40,629 nt of DNA from an uncultured Prevotella sp. (GCA_944320675.1 CALUIJ010000021.1:1-40629); one strand, 5' to 3'; numbered from the stretch's first letter, positions 31,785 to 40,105 are shown. Made by a program: numbers and translations. Notes: generated by a model not told the origin, from the sequence alone.

Positions 31785-34349
31785 TTATTTCAGTTTAAGT
31801 GTTTTCCATTCATCACCCCAACTGTCTGCGGCTATAACCATAGGAGTTTGACTCTTCCTGTTTACTACGACAGACTGTTGCTTAACGTTGTCAATAATGT
31901 ATTGTCCCAAATCACCAAGCGTTGCATCGCCTTTTGTGTCACGAATTTTTTTCAACAAGAAATAAGTGAACATGCCATGTCCTTTCTCCTTGTAGGGATA
32001 AGCAGTTTCATCTCCACTTGCAGCACTGAATATAACCATTTTGCCTTGAGGGGCAGCTTCGCGCGGCTTTATAGCCACGCCTCGCGCCGATGCCAACATG
32101 CCCTCTCCACGGCGTGCGCCACTAAAGCAAGCGTCCATAAACACGACAACAGACTGTGCTTTCATCGAAGCCAATCCATCATAAAGCTTGCTAACTGGCA
32201 TGCATACTTCTGTTTGAGAACCATCAGCATCTACAGGCAGCAGATATGTCGTTCTGTCTTTCTCGTCAGGCACTCCGTGACCGGCATAATAAAAAACAAC
32301 ATTTATGTTTCCTTTGAACGAAGCCGAAATGTCCTGAATGTCTTTCAATGCAGACAACATCATAGCGTATGTTGCATCGGGATAAGAGCGAATATTGTTT
32401 TCCGGTACGCCGAGCGTTTTCATGCAATATTCCTTAAATACCTTTGCGTCGTTAAGTGCGTATGGCACACGCGCCACATTCTTATAATTCTCGTTTCCTA
32501 CTATAACGACAAAAGTATTCGGACTTTCTGCGTTGGTAGAAGGAATATTCTCGTCAATTGTTCTGTCCGTGACAACAGCCATATCGGGCTGTGCACTGTC
32601 TAACAATTCAAAGTCGAGCGGAGGCAATTCGACATCTAAATTAGCCGTTTCGTCATCATACAAAACAGGACTTACATATTTCTTACCATTCAAAGCAAAC
32701 GTACATGACGCAACATCCAAATAATCTTTCGTTATGCAATAAGTCGGAATAATCTTAACTTTATCAAATTGGGCTTCAAAGTTTTCAGCTTCGTTTTGAG
32801 GTACTTTTGCATAAATATAACGCTGTTCCCCCGCATGGCGTATTTCGTTACGTTCTTCTATCGGCAGGTAGTCTTTATTATTATTAAAAAATTTATACGT
32901 ATTCAAATTTTCAGTTTTTAATTTAAACACCCCTTGGTCTGCATCATAAGACTCAATTTTACATTTCAATATTTCGGGGCTGAACTGATTGATATAAGCA
33001 GTTCTTACGCTGTCTTTTAATTCATCGTATTTTTTCAAACGGGTTTCTGGCGTAACACGCTTTTTCCATTGCACAGTAGTCTCATACTTTTTCTTTTGCT
33101 GCCATGCAGCAATCGCATCAGCGATTTTATTTGAAGCATAAAACTTATATGAAAGCCTTATTGGATTAGTATCAACAAAAGTGCCAGAAAACACACCATC
33201 CACACCATTACCAAAATTGATTTTTGCATTCAGGCCAAAAGCATTGTTTAAATGCGAGCAATTAAAAAAAGCATAATTCCCTATATATTTGATTTTGTTC
33301 TCATCAAAATGTACAGATTCTAACGACGTACATCCATGAAAAGCATTTTCGCCAACATAAGAAACACTTTCTAATGATACAGTTTTCAATGCCTTACAAT
33401 CAGTAAATGTACCAGGTTGGATGCTATCCAATTTATTAAAAGCTATAAAACCATGTTCTGGATACAATTTAGAACATCCCCAGAAAGCATTAACTCCTAA
33501 TTGCTCCAATTCAAAAAATACTAAATCACCAACTTTAGTCAAATTGGAACATCCGAAAAAAGCGTTCGAGTCAATTTTCTTGACATTTGAGCGGGGATAA
33601 AATGACACTTCCCTAAGAGAGGTACAACCTGTAAACGCTCCTGCACCTATGTTTCTTATAAACTTAGTTAAAGTTATAGTTGTCAGACTTTTACAATTAT
33701 TGAAGAATCCACCAGGTATCTCAGTTATACTACTACTATTTAATCTAAAACTGCTTAGGTTAATGCAATTATCAAAAGCCGACATACCTAATTCTTCTAC
33801 ATTTTTAGGAATCTCAACGCTTTGCAACGCCGTACACCCCCTAAAAGCTGCAATCCCTATTGATTTTAACGTTAAAGGCAAATTGATGCCAACCAACGAT
33901 GTACAATTCCCAAACGTCCAATCACCAATCTTCTCCAACCCTTCATTCAACACGACATTCTGTAAATTAGCACAATCTTGAAAAGTCCCTGATGCTATTT
34001 CTTTTACAGACGCAGGTATCGTGATTGCTTTCAGATTTTTGCATCCGCTAAAACATCCAGCACTAATATTAGTAACCGTTTTAGGTAATTCAATATTAGT
34101 TAAATTGACGCCCATCGTGCCTAACATTCCTATTTGGGTCACTTTATATTTGTTACCGTCATTTTTTACTGATGTAGGAATTTTAAGACTTGTGAAACTC
34201 TTTTCTAATCCCACAACAACGGCACCGTCGTCTATAACAATGTATTTGATACCATCGACAACGAACGCACCTTGAAAATCAGGTGCTTGTGCAAATCCGG
34301 CGACAACCGAATTTACAAATAAGAGTAATAATAACAACTTTTGTTTCAT
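31785..34349 (-). CDS. Secreted BspA-type LRR protein with C-terminal caspase domain (peptidase C14)
   Basis: An 854-residue protein. Signal peptide LLLLLLFVNSVVAGFAQ; about 12 LRR_5/BspA-type repeats from residue 82 to 370, each near 23 residues with the form LTxIxLP..V..I...AF.GC. A linker with WQQKKKYETTVQWKKRVT (about 415-435) follows. The caspase-like domain covers about 611-840, with catalytic His691 in YYAGHG and Cys741 in DACFSG. The start (VVIVGNENY..ARVPYALNDA) and the end (GHGMFTYFLLKK) of the domain are complete. BspA-type LRRs are often surface adhesion or recognition domains; caspase-fold enzymes cleave after Asp, Arg or Lys depending on family. Here the LRR part is AT-rich and the caspase part less so. 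Located 11 bp after its paralog. Confidence 0.9.
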   Translation of the reverse strand: MKQKLLLLLLFVNSVVAGFAQAPDFQGAFVVDGIKYIVIDDGAVVVGLEKSFTSLKIPTSVKNDGNKYKVTQIGMLGTMGVNLTNIELPKTVTNISAGCFSGCKNLKAITIPASVKEIASGTFQDCANLQNVVLNEGLEKIGDWTFGNCTSLVGINLPLTLKSIGIAAFRGCTALQSVEIPKNVEELGMSAFDNCINLSSFRLNSSSITEIPGGFFNNCKSLTTITLTKFIRNIGAGAFTGCTSLREVSFYPRSNVKKIDSNAFFGCSNLTKVGDLVFFELEQLGVNAFWGCSKLYPEHGFIAFNKLDSIQPGTFTDCKALKTVSLESVSYVGENAFHGCTSLESVHFDENKIKYIGNYAFFNCSHLNNAFGLNAKINFGNGVDGVFSGTFVDTNPIRLSYKFYASNKIADAIAAWQQKKKYETTVQWKKRVTPETRLKKYDELKDSVRTAYINQFSPEILKCKIESYDADQGVFKLKTENLNTYKFFNNNKDYLPIEERNEIRHAGEQRYIYAKVPQNEAENFEAQFDKVKIIPTYCITKDYLDVASCTFALNGKKYVSPVLYDDETANLDVELPPLDFELLDSAQPDMAVVTDRTIDENIPSTNAESPNTFVVIVGNENYKNVARVPYALNDAKVFKEYCMKTLGVPENNIRSYPDATYAMMLSALKDIQDISASFKGNINVVFYYAGHGVPDEKDRTTYLLPVDADGSQTEVCMPVSKLYDGLASMKAQSVVVFMDACFSGARRGEGMLASARGVAIKPREAAPQGKMVIFSAASGDETAYPYKEKGHGMFTYFLLKKIRDTKGDATLGDLGQYIIDNVKQQSVVVNRKSQTPMVIAADSWGDEWKTLKLK

Positions 34350-34360
34350 AGTTCACCGAT

Positions 34361-36460
34361 TTATTTAAGTTTAAGATTTTTCCAATTGTCTGTCATCGTA
34401 GCCGAAGGCATTACCGTCGGTGTCTGGCTCTTGCTGTTCACCACAACCGACTGGCGCGCCACTTGCTCGCTGACGTAGTTGCCTATTTCGCCGAGTGTGG
34501 CTTCGCCCTTGGTCTCTTGCAGTTTCTTCAGTAGGAAATACGTAAACATGCCGTGGCCTTTCTCGTTGTACGGATAAGCCGTCTGGTCGCCTGTTGCGGC
34601 GGTAAACACCACCATGTTGCCGCGCGCCTGCGCGTCCTTTGCCTTGATGGCCACGCCACGCGCCGATGCCAGCATGCCATTGCCGCGCTCAGAACCGCTG
34701 AAGCATGCGTCGATAAAGGCTACTACGCTGCGTGCCTGCATGCCGCCAAGCTCGCCGTAAAGGCGGTCAAGTGGATAGCACGCTTCGGTCTGCCGTCCGC
34801 TTGCGTCTACTGGCAGAAGGTAAGCGTCGCCCGTGCTCTCGTTTGGCACGCCGTGGCCAGCGTAATAGAATATTACGTTAAGGTCGCCATTGTACGCCTT
34901 GGCAATGGCCGAAATGTTGTTAATCGCTTCAAGTATCGTGCCGAACGTAGCGTCGGTGTAGACCTTTACGTTCTTCTCCGGCAGCCCCAACGTCTTCTTG
35001 CAATACTCGGCAAACACCTTTGCGTCGTTGTTGGCGTAAGGCACTTTAGCCACTTGCGTATAGTTCTCGTTGCCTATTATAACGGCGAATGTGTTAGTGT
35101 TACTTGCCGCTGTCTGCGGTATCTGCAAGTCGATGGAGTTGTCTACCTTTACTGTCGGCACGGTCGGTTGTGACGATTCCCCACTGATGTTAATCTGCAG
35201 CGGCGGCAGGTTTATTGCTATGTCCTTGTCCGCCCCGGCGTTGCTGAAGTTCTCCGCGCTGCGGTAAACTTTGTCGCCCAATGCGAATGTTGCAGCTATC
35301 ACGCCTATGTGGTCGTCCTTTATGCCGAACTCAGGGGTTATCTTCACGCTGCTAAAATTGTTCTTGAAGTTTTGCGCCTCGGCTTGCGGCACGCTGGCAT
35401 AGAATGTCCCGAATTTTTTATCGATTATCGGAAAAACTTCGTAATCAGCATCGTAATAACCGACATTGCATGACAAAGGCACTTTTTTTATTTTTCCTTT
35501 TTCATCCGGAATGTTGTATATATTTTGTTTTATATATTCTTGTTTTGCCCTTTCCGTAAACTCCTGAACCTTTTTCGCTCTGTTCGCCTCCGTCACACGC
35601 GCCTGCCACTGCGCCGAGGTTTCATATTCTTTCTTCTTTTGCCAAACCTCTATTTCTTTCATTATCCTTTCTTGGGCGAAATAGGTAAAACTTGACTTAA
35701 TCTGAGGTATTTTCTTAACGAATGGTATCTCTTCTATTTTTGGATCATTGGACGAAAACATTTCAAATATATATGAAGGATACTTTATCGTTGTTCCCTC
35801 AATTTTTTCTAATGATACACATCCCAAAAAAGGATGTGTACTATAATTTTCTTCAAACGTAACTTTATCGGGAAGTGTTATTGATTGTAATTTACTACAA
35901 CCGGAAAAAGCTCCATCTTCTATTATCACATTTAGAGAATTGGGTAAAATTAACTTTTTTAATGAGCTACTATGTATTTCAATTTCTTTTATTGCTTTAG
36001 CTGTATTTGGAATGTTAACCTCTTCCAAAGATTCACTATTTCTTATACTTAAAGATACAATTGTTTCAGGTACTGTTATAGATTTAACTCCACAGTTAGA
36101 AATAGAAAAATGACGTAAAGAATCCGGTAATGTTATCTTTTCCAAATTATGGAAATTATAAATATGTACACTCTTTATATTTGCAGGCAATATAATCTCT
36201 TTTGTAGTAAAATTTGTTGAAAAATCACTATTTAAGGAAACTACTGGATATTCTTTCCCTGACATTTTTATCTTAGACAAAATTTTTACTACTTCACGAT
36301 TCGTTTCATCATCTATGTAAGCATCAGCTTCAAACGGCGTTTTATCATATCTTTGATATAAAACCCCATCAATTCTAATCGTATCAATAAGTATAACCAC
36401 GTCAGCAAAAACCGGAACTATCGCTGACAGAAAAACCATAGTTAAAAATATCTTTTTCAT
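34361..36460 (-). CDS. Secreted LRR-caspase protein, paralog of the downstream gene
   Basis: A 699-residue protein with signal peptide MKKIFLTMVFLSAIVPVFA. A shorter and more degenerate LRR region (about 60-225, for example LKKLILPNSLNVI and GAFSGCSKLQSITLP) is followed by the same linker motif as its neighbour (WQKKKEYETSAQWQARVT). The caspase domain has His536 in YYAGHG and Cys586 in DACFSG, the same 50-residue spacing as in the paralog. The start at 36460 is preferred since the signal peptide begins there; the ATG at 36517 would overlap the upstream gene and add 19 residues before it. The first third of the gene is AT-rich, the caspase part GC-rich. Confidence 0.88.
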   Translation of the reverse strand: MKKIFLTMVFLSAIVPVFADVVILIDTIRIDGVLYQRYDKTPFEADAYIDDETNREVVKILSKIKMSGKEYPVVSLNSDFSTNFTTKEIILPANIKSVHIYNFHNLEKITLPDSLRHFSISNCGVKSITVPETIVSLSIRNSESLEEVNIPNTAKAIKEIEIHSSSLKKLILPNSLNVIIEDGAFSGCSKLQSITLPDKVTFEENYSTHPFLGCVSLEKIEGTTIKYPSYIFEMFSSNDPKIEEIPFVKKIPQIKSSFTYFAQERIMKEIEVWQKKKEYETSAQWQARVTEANRAKKVQEFTERAKQEYIKQNIYNIPDEKGKIKKVPLSCNVGYYDADYEVFPIIDKKFGTFYASVPQAEAQNFKNNFSSVKITPEFGIKDDHIGVIAATFALGDKVYRSAENFSNAGADKDIAINLPPLQINISGESSQPTVPTVKVDNSIDLQIPQTAASNTNTFAVIIGNENYTQVAKVPYANNDAKVFAEYCKKTLGLPEKNVKVYTDATFGTILEAINNISAIAKAYNGDLNVIFYYAGHGVPNESTGDAYLLPVDASGRQTEACYPLDRLYGELGGMQARSVVAFIDACFSGSERGNGMLASARGVAIKAKDAQARGNMVVFTAATGDQTAYPYNEKGHGMFTYFLLKKLQETKGEATLGEIGNYVSEQVARQSVVVNSKSQTPTVMPSATMTDNWKNLKLK

Positions 36461-36486
36461 TTTATTAAATTCTATAAGACGACATT

Positions 36487-36927
36487 TTACCATAATAATT
36501 TTATAATATAAAAGCATAATGAAATCACCATTAAAACAAGAATAACAAGTTGCACCTCTAATACATTAAAAGTCCAATCACTTTTTTGGTTATATAAATT
36601 ATGTGCTTCCTCATAACTAACCTCATTATTTAATATTCGTTTAAACATATTACGCGCAAACGCAGAAAAAAGATATAATCGAAATATCTTACAGGCGAAA
36701 TAAATAACAGCAAGGATTACCGTTATACCTAAAATGAATTTGTCTATATTTGTGGATGATTTAAATAAAAATCCCCAAGCAGATAAAAACATGACATAAA
36801 TAAGCCTATCACTTTTCTTAGAACAGCTATCGGCTTGTTTTGAGGCTGAATATTCTAATTGGTATAATATATCATGTTTCACATCGTCATGCGCAGCTTT
36901 ACCATATATTTTCCTTATTTGGTTCAT
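36487..36927 (-). CDS. Three-helix membrane protein of unknown function
   Basis: A 146-residue protein. A helical N-terminal region (KIYGKAAHDDVKHDILYQLEY) precedes two close membrane segments, about residues 42-57 (LIYVMFLSAWGFLF) and 65-82 (FILGITVILAVIYFAC). A loop with FARNMFKRILNNEVSYEEAHNLY follows, then a C-terminal membrane helix at about 127-145 (LVILVLMVISLCFYIIKLL). Very AT-rich. The start is the ATG at 36927; GTG at 36933 is possible. It overlaps the upstream small gene by about 29 bp. No family recognised; the layout recalls two-TM SLATT-type proteins only loosely. Confidence 0.6.
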   Translation of the reverse strand: MNQIRKIYGKAAHDDVKHDILYQLEYSASKQADSCSKKSDRLIYVMFLSAWGFLFKSSTNIDKFILGITVILAVIYFACKIFRLYLFSAFARNMFKRILNNEVSYEEAHNLYNQKSDWTFNVLEVQLVILVLMVISLCFYIIKLLW

Positions 36928-37168
36928 AATCACTGACAGGTGTTAATAAATCTTTCGAATATATTACTTTTGTATCACAAAATAGAGTATCATACTTTTT
37001 TGCAAGCCTTATTATTTCATAAATAAAATTTGTATCATTTTCTTTTTTTACACGTTCCAACACTTCTATTGTAATGCTTATATCTCTTTTTGTCTGTTCT
37101 AATTTTTTGATAAGCGTATCTATTGTTAAGTTTCTTAATTCCTTTTCTTTATCTTTTTTCTTTTCCAT
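36899..37168 (-). CDS. Small charged helical protein of unknown function
   Basis: An 89-residue cytoplasmic protein with no signal peptide. It starts with a lysine/glutamate-rich stretch (MEKKKDKEKELRNLTIDTLI) and is predicted helical to about residue 45 (QTKRDISITIEVLERVKKEN), with a coiled-coil look. The end is DYEPNKENIW. Very AT-rich. It begins 5 bp after the DUF4384 stop and its end overlaps the membrane protein gene, which points to co-translation of the two. Function unknown. Confidence 0.6.
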   Translation of the reverse strand: MEKKKDKEKELRNLTIDTLIKKLEQTKRDISITIEVLERVKKENDTNFIYEIIRLAKKYDTLFCDTKVIYSKDLLTPVSDYEPNKENIW

Positions 37169-37173
37169 ATAAT

Positions 37174-38070
37174 TTAAAAATTTTTACTTACAACAATCCG
37201 TTTCGTCCAAACCTCCATTCCCACATCGTGCGTCCTACATTCCGCCAACCATTCTTGAAAGTCCTTGAACGATAGCTCGCGCGGTAGGAGTTCTGCTGAT
37301 ACGGTGGAGTTTGCCTTGGCGAACATGTTCGGCGAAAAGACGACGTAGACCGTGTTGTGCTCCGTAGAACGGCTGCATGTCATGGTGTATTCGTCGACAA
37401 CGGCGCGCTCTTCCGCCGTGGCGGCTTTGGCCGAGAAGAAGACGTAAGGACGGTCATGCTCTATGTGGTAAGCGGCGGCCGAGGAAGCCTTGTAAGGCAG
37501 CAGGCAGTAGACGCGGCCTAAAGCCTCGTCGTGCAGGTAGACGGCAAGGAAGCCGTCGGCGGGCGACTTGAAGTAAAGATAAAGGTCGTCACCGCTGCGG
37601 AATGTTTCGCTCTCGAAGCGCGGCTCTGTGCCGTTGCGCAGCAGGCGCACTTCGCAGTCAACGCCTGCACCCTTTATCTCGCGTGCGCGCCCCTCAACCT
37701 CGACCTTGAACACAAGCATGCCCTGCTCGTAAAAAGGGTCGGTGTAGACAGGCTCGCCGATGGTCTCGATCCATTCGCCGCGCACCTCGCTTGCGCCTAT
37801 GGTCATGAAGTCGACCGACGAACGTCCCTTGCGGTTGGTCACGGTGGTTGCGTTGGTGCGCGACACCACCGTGCCAAACTTATCGGCCAAAGCCTGTATC
37901 TTGGCTCGTTCTAAGGCTATGCGCCGGGCTTCAGTTAGCGACACGTTCTCAGGCCCACGGTAAACGTATTCGCCGCGCACCTTGACAATCTTCTGCGCTA
38001 CGGCCACGGTGTAGCAACACGATAAGAGCAAGACTGCAAACAGCCTCACTACATTACTATATACGCACAT
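37174..38070 (-). CDS. Secreted DUF4384 protein
   Basis: A 298-residue protein with signal peptide LFAVLLLSCCYTVAVAQ. The N-terminal half, with SLTEARRIALERAKIQALADKF, resembles the LPP20/FlgT-like fold that oligomerises or binds the envelope. The C-terminal half from FRSGDDLYLYFKSPADGFLAVYLHD to YTMTCSRSTEHNTVYVVFSP matches DUF4384. In other bacteria DUF4384 is found with caspase-like (C14) proteins, either fused or as neighbours, which fits its place in this operon. Its ATG shares one base with the stop of the upstream gene (TAATG). GC-rich, unlike the two genes after it. Confidence 0.8.
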   Translation of the reverse strand: MCVYSNVVRLFAVLLLSCCYTVAVAQKIVKVRGEYVYRGPENVSLTEARRIALERAKIQALADKFGTVVSRTNATTVTNRKGRSSVDFMTIGASEVRGEWIETIGEPVYTDPFYEQGMLVFKVEVEGRAREIKGAGVDCEVRLLRNGTEPRFESETFRSGDDLYLYFKSPADGFLAVYLHDEALGRVYCLLPYKASSAAAYHIEHDRPYVFFSAKAATAEERAVVDEYTMTCSRSTEHNTVYVVFSPNMFAKANSTVSAELLPRELSFKDFQEWLAECRTHDVGMEVWTKRIVVSKNF

Positions 38071-38750
38071 TATTCGCCAAGCAATTGGTCAAGCTCGTCG
38101 CCCAAGTCCTCTCCCTCTTTCTCCAATTCGCCGCGTACAACTTCGAGAGCTATCTCACGAGCTTTCTCCATGCTGTAAAACGTCTGCACACGCACAACCA
38201 CGTTGCCGTTGGGCAGTTCGCGGTAAGTGTCTATGATTGGTATTGTCTGTCCGAGCTTTTGGGTTATGAACGATTTCGACGCGCTGAGGGTCTTCACCAC
38301 AGAAGCAGCCTTGCCTGCGCTGAGCTGCTTGTTGTCTCGGTTGTTTTCAACTATTTGCGTTATATTGGCCTCTATCGAGCCTACAAGGTTGAGGCGTGCC
38401 AACTCTAAGGCTTGCATCTTGCCGGCGTCGTAATTTTCGGCCGTGGTGCTTGCGTCGCCCCATACGTACATCGGAGTAACCAAATCTTCCTCGAACATGT
38501 TTTGGTAGAGCGACGAACGTTCTATCTGCTGTTCAAGCGACAACGCCCCCGGAGCAACTTTCCAGCCCTCTTTCTTCATTTCCTTGGCCTGCTTGCGTGA
38601 TTCCTTTGAGGTCTTTTCGCCCTGCATGTCCTTGTTCATCTTAAGTAATTCCTTACGCTGCTTGAACCTGTCTTTCATGCTTTGCGCCTGACAAAAGGTC
38701 GGTAAAGCGAAAGACAGAACCATTCCCATGATGATAATTCTTGTTTTCAT
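38070..38750 (-). CDS. LPP20-like secreted protein, first gene of the LRR-caspase operon
   Basis: A 226-residue protein with signal peptide IIIMGMVLSFALPTFCQAQ. A lysine/glutamate-rich helical stretch (about 25-60, RFKQRKELLKMNKDMQGEK) precedes the LPP20-type domain: KMQALELARLNLVGSIEANIT, then ASKSFITQKLGQTIPIIDTY, then NGNVVVRVQTFYSMEKAREI. The end is acidic. It resembles the N-terminal half of the DUF4384 protein next to it in plan, so the two may pair. No catalytic residues. The promoter is uncertain; the long 5' region contains the structured repeat at 38868-38988. Confidence 0.72.
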   Translation of the reverse strand: MKTRIIIMGMVLSFALPTFCQAQSMKDRFKQRKELLKMNKDMQGEKTSKESRKQAKEMKKEGWKVAPGALSLEQQIERSSLYQNMFEEDLVTPMYVWGDASTTAENYDAGKMQALELARLNLVGSIEANITQIVENNRDNKQLSAGKAASVVKTLSASKSFITQKLGQTIPIIDTYRELPNGNVVVRVQTFYSMEKAREIALEVVRGELEKEGEDLGDELDQLLGE

Positions 38751-38867
38751 ACTTTTTTATGTTTAGATTGTTTGTTAAGCTGTTATGATAAAGTCGTGAT
38801 GAAAACAATCAGACCGGCCATAAACTTACAGACACAAAAGAAGCGTAAGAGCATCTTTACGGTCTAC

Positions 38868-38988
38868 CTGTTGTGAGGTCTTAGGATACCTTAGAATTGA
38901 TAGATACGACAGATGCGCCTACGCTAAACGTAGGCGTAACCCATCATTCATGTCCAATTCTAATGAAAGTTCCTAAGTTTCACAACAG
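38868..38988. repeat. Structured inverted-repeat element upstream of the LRR-caspase operon
   Basis: A 121-bp element whose ends CTGTTGTG (38868-38875) and CACAACAG (38981-38988) are complementary. The arms continue imperfectly inward (CTTAGGA and TTAGAATTG against CAATTCTAA and TCCTAAG). At the centre CGCCTACG (38916-38923) and CGTAGGCG (38929-38936) form a perfect 8-bp hairpin. It lies 118 bp or more upstream of the first operon gene and could be a MITE or a leader structure. Around it (38751-38867 and 38989-39332) I see no gene. A 9-bp inverted pair (39268-39276 and 39308-39316) may be a weak terminator for the LuxR-type gene. Confidence 0.6.
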
Positions 38989-39332
38989 AACAAGAATAAT
39001 AGCCAACGCTAATATTTTACCCACGAAATAACCAACGCCACGACGCTTCACGGCGAAAGTTGCTTCAAAGATAATGTTTTTATATGAAACTACAAAGTAA
39101 AAAGGGGATTTTATAAAAATATTTTATTGAAAATGCGTAAGATACAAATTCCAATGGGGCTATGTTGCCGTTAGTCGCAGGGCGTATGAAAATTGCGTAG
39201 TTATTCGTCACGAACTGACTGTAAATCGGTAAGTATAAGGTAAAGCGTCGTTTTTCATTAGGTAAATAAGCCGTTTGCGGTATGCAAATGGGCGGTTTTC
39301 ATGGCGTAAACGGCTTGTTTTTTACAAGACTG

Positions 39333-39737
39333 TCATATCTCGCTGATGTCTACATATCCGCGGGTTACGGCGTAGATTGTAAGGGCGGATACGCTCTTCA
39401 GGGCGAGCTTTTCCATTATGTTATGGCGGTGGGTGACGACGGTGGCCAAGCTGATGTTAAGGCGCGAGGCTATCTCCTTGTTGATGAGGCCTTTCACGAT
39501 GAGCGCCATCACCTCTATTTCGCGCGGCGACAGTTGCGTTTCTGTTGGCAGTTGTGGGGTAGAGGGCATGTTGCGCCCGCGGGCGTGTGCAGCCTGTTCG
39601 TGTGAGAGCAGGGAGCGCACGAGCTGCTTTTCGGGAACGGATGTGCACAAGCTGTGGAATCCGGCGAACGGCGATGACGCTTCGGCCGAGGTGCTCAGCA
39701 CTATTGTCTTGCGCCGGCGTTCGGCGAAGAACTGCAT
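39333..39737 (-). CDS. LuxR-type helix-turn-helix regulator, probably 5'-truncated
   Basis: A 134-residue protein. The C-terminal 65 residues are a GerE/LuxR DNA-binding domain: LSPREIEVMALIVKGLINKEIASRLNIS, then VVTHRHNIMEKLALKSVSALTIYAVTRGYV. The N-terminal part shows no full receiver or sensor domain. The frame continues upstream of the ATG for ten more codons (ASISYAVASN) until a stop at 39768-39770, close to a repeat beginning at 39779. Regulators of this type in Bacteroidales are usually about 200 residues, so an N-terminal piece seems lost. It may still work as a lone DNA-binding domain. Confidence 0.65.
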   Translation of the reverse strand: MQFFAERRRKTIVLSTSAEASSPFAGFHSLCTSVPEKQLVRSLLSHEQAAHARGRNMPSTPQLPTETQLSPREIEVMALIVKGLINKEIASRLNISLATVVTHRHNIMEKLALKSVSALTIYAVTRGYVDISEI

Positions 39738-39778
39738 GTTGGATGCTACGGCGTAACTTATTGATGCTCAGTTGCAAA

Positions 39779-39816
39779 GGATGTATGGTGACATTGCGAC
39801 TGCGGAAAGGCATTAA
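39779..39816. repeat. 38-bp repeat shared with 29816-29853
   Basis: See the partner copy: 31 of 38 positions agree by eye. It sits between the broken 5' end of the LuxR-type gene and the family E element. Confidence 0.6.
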
Positions 39817-40067
39817 ATTTATTTTGAATATCCGCAATCAACCTAATCTCCATTCTCATTCAGGCAACAAGACATTTTGTCGTTCCGGGCTTAGACCCGG
39901 AATCCAGTGCATGCAGCCAAGTTGTTGGTAAGAAGTTATTTACTGGATTCCGGGGCTAAGCCCGGAATTGAAAATCGCCGTAAGGCAATGACAAATACCA
40001 GCCGACTGCTTAGTAGCGGATGTGGAATTAGATGTGTTTAGGTTGATTGCGGATATTCATAAATTTA
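39813..40067. repeat. MITE-like element, family E
   Basis: A 255-bp element whose terminal arms (39813-39846 and 40038-40067) are inverted copies of about 30 bp containing GAATATCCGCAATCAACCTA. The only indel is two extra T bases on the left. Inside is a second palindrome, TTCCGGGCTTAGACCCGGAA and CCAGT, against ACTGG and TTCCGGGGCTAAGCCCGGAA, of the type (ATTCCGGGCTT...CCGGAATCC) seen in interspersed repeats of many bacteria. No ORF. It fills the gap between the LuxR-type gene and the aspartyl-protease gene. Confidence 0.85.
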
Positions 40068-40105
40068 TTTTTTTGTTTTTCTGTTTTGTGGAATTTGTCA
40101 GGATG

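Noticed and set aside
34553..35173. 206-codon ORF antisense to the caspase domain
   Set aside because: The complementary frame carries the caspase motifs; similar antisense frames occur at the same place in the paralog, which only reflects shared codon use.
36487..36927. Assigning the membrane protein to the SLATT family
   Set aside because: Only the number and spacing of helices is similar; no sequence motif supports it.
30304..38750. Calling the caspase operon an anti-phage abortive infection system
   Set aside because: Known caspase-like defence proteins act in the cytoplasm, whereas here both caspases and the transglutaminase-like protein have signal peptides, and no nucleotide-signalling or nucleic-acid-sensing gene is present.
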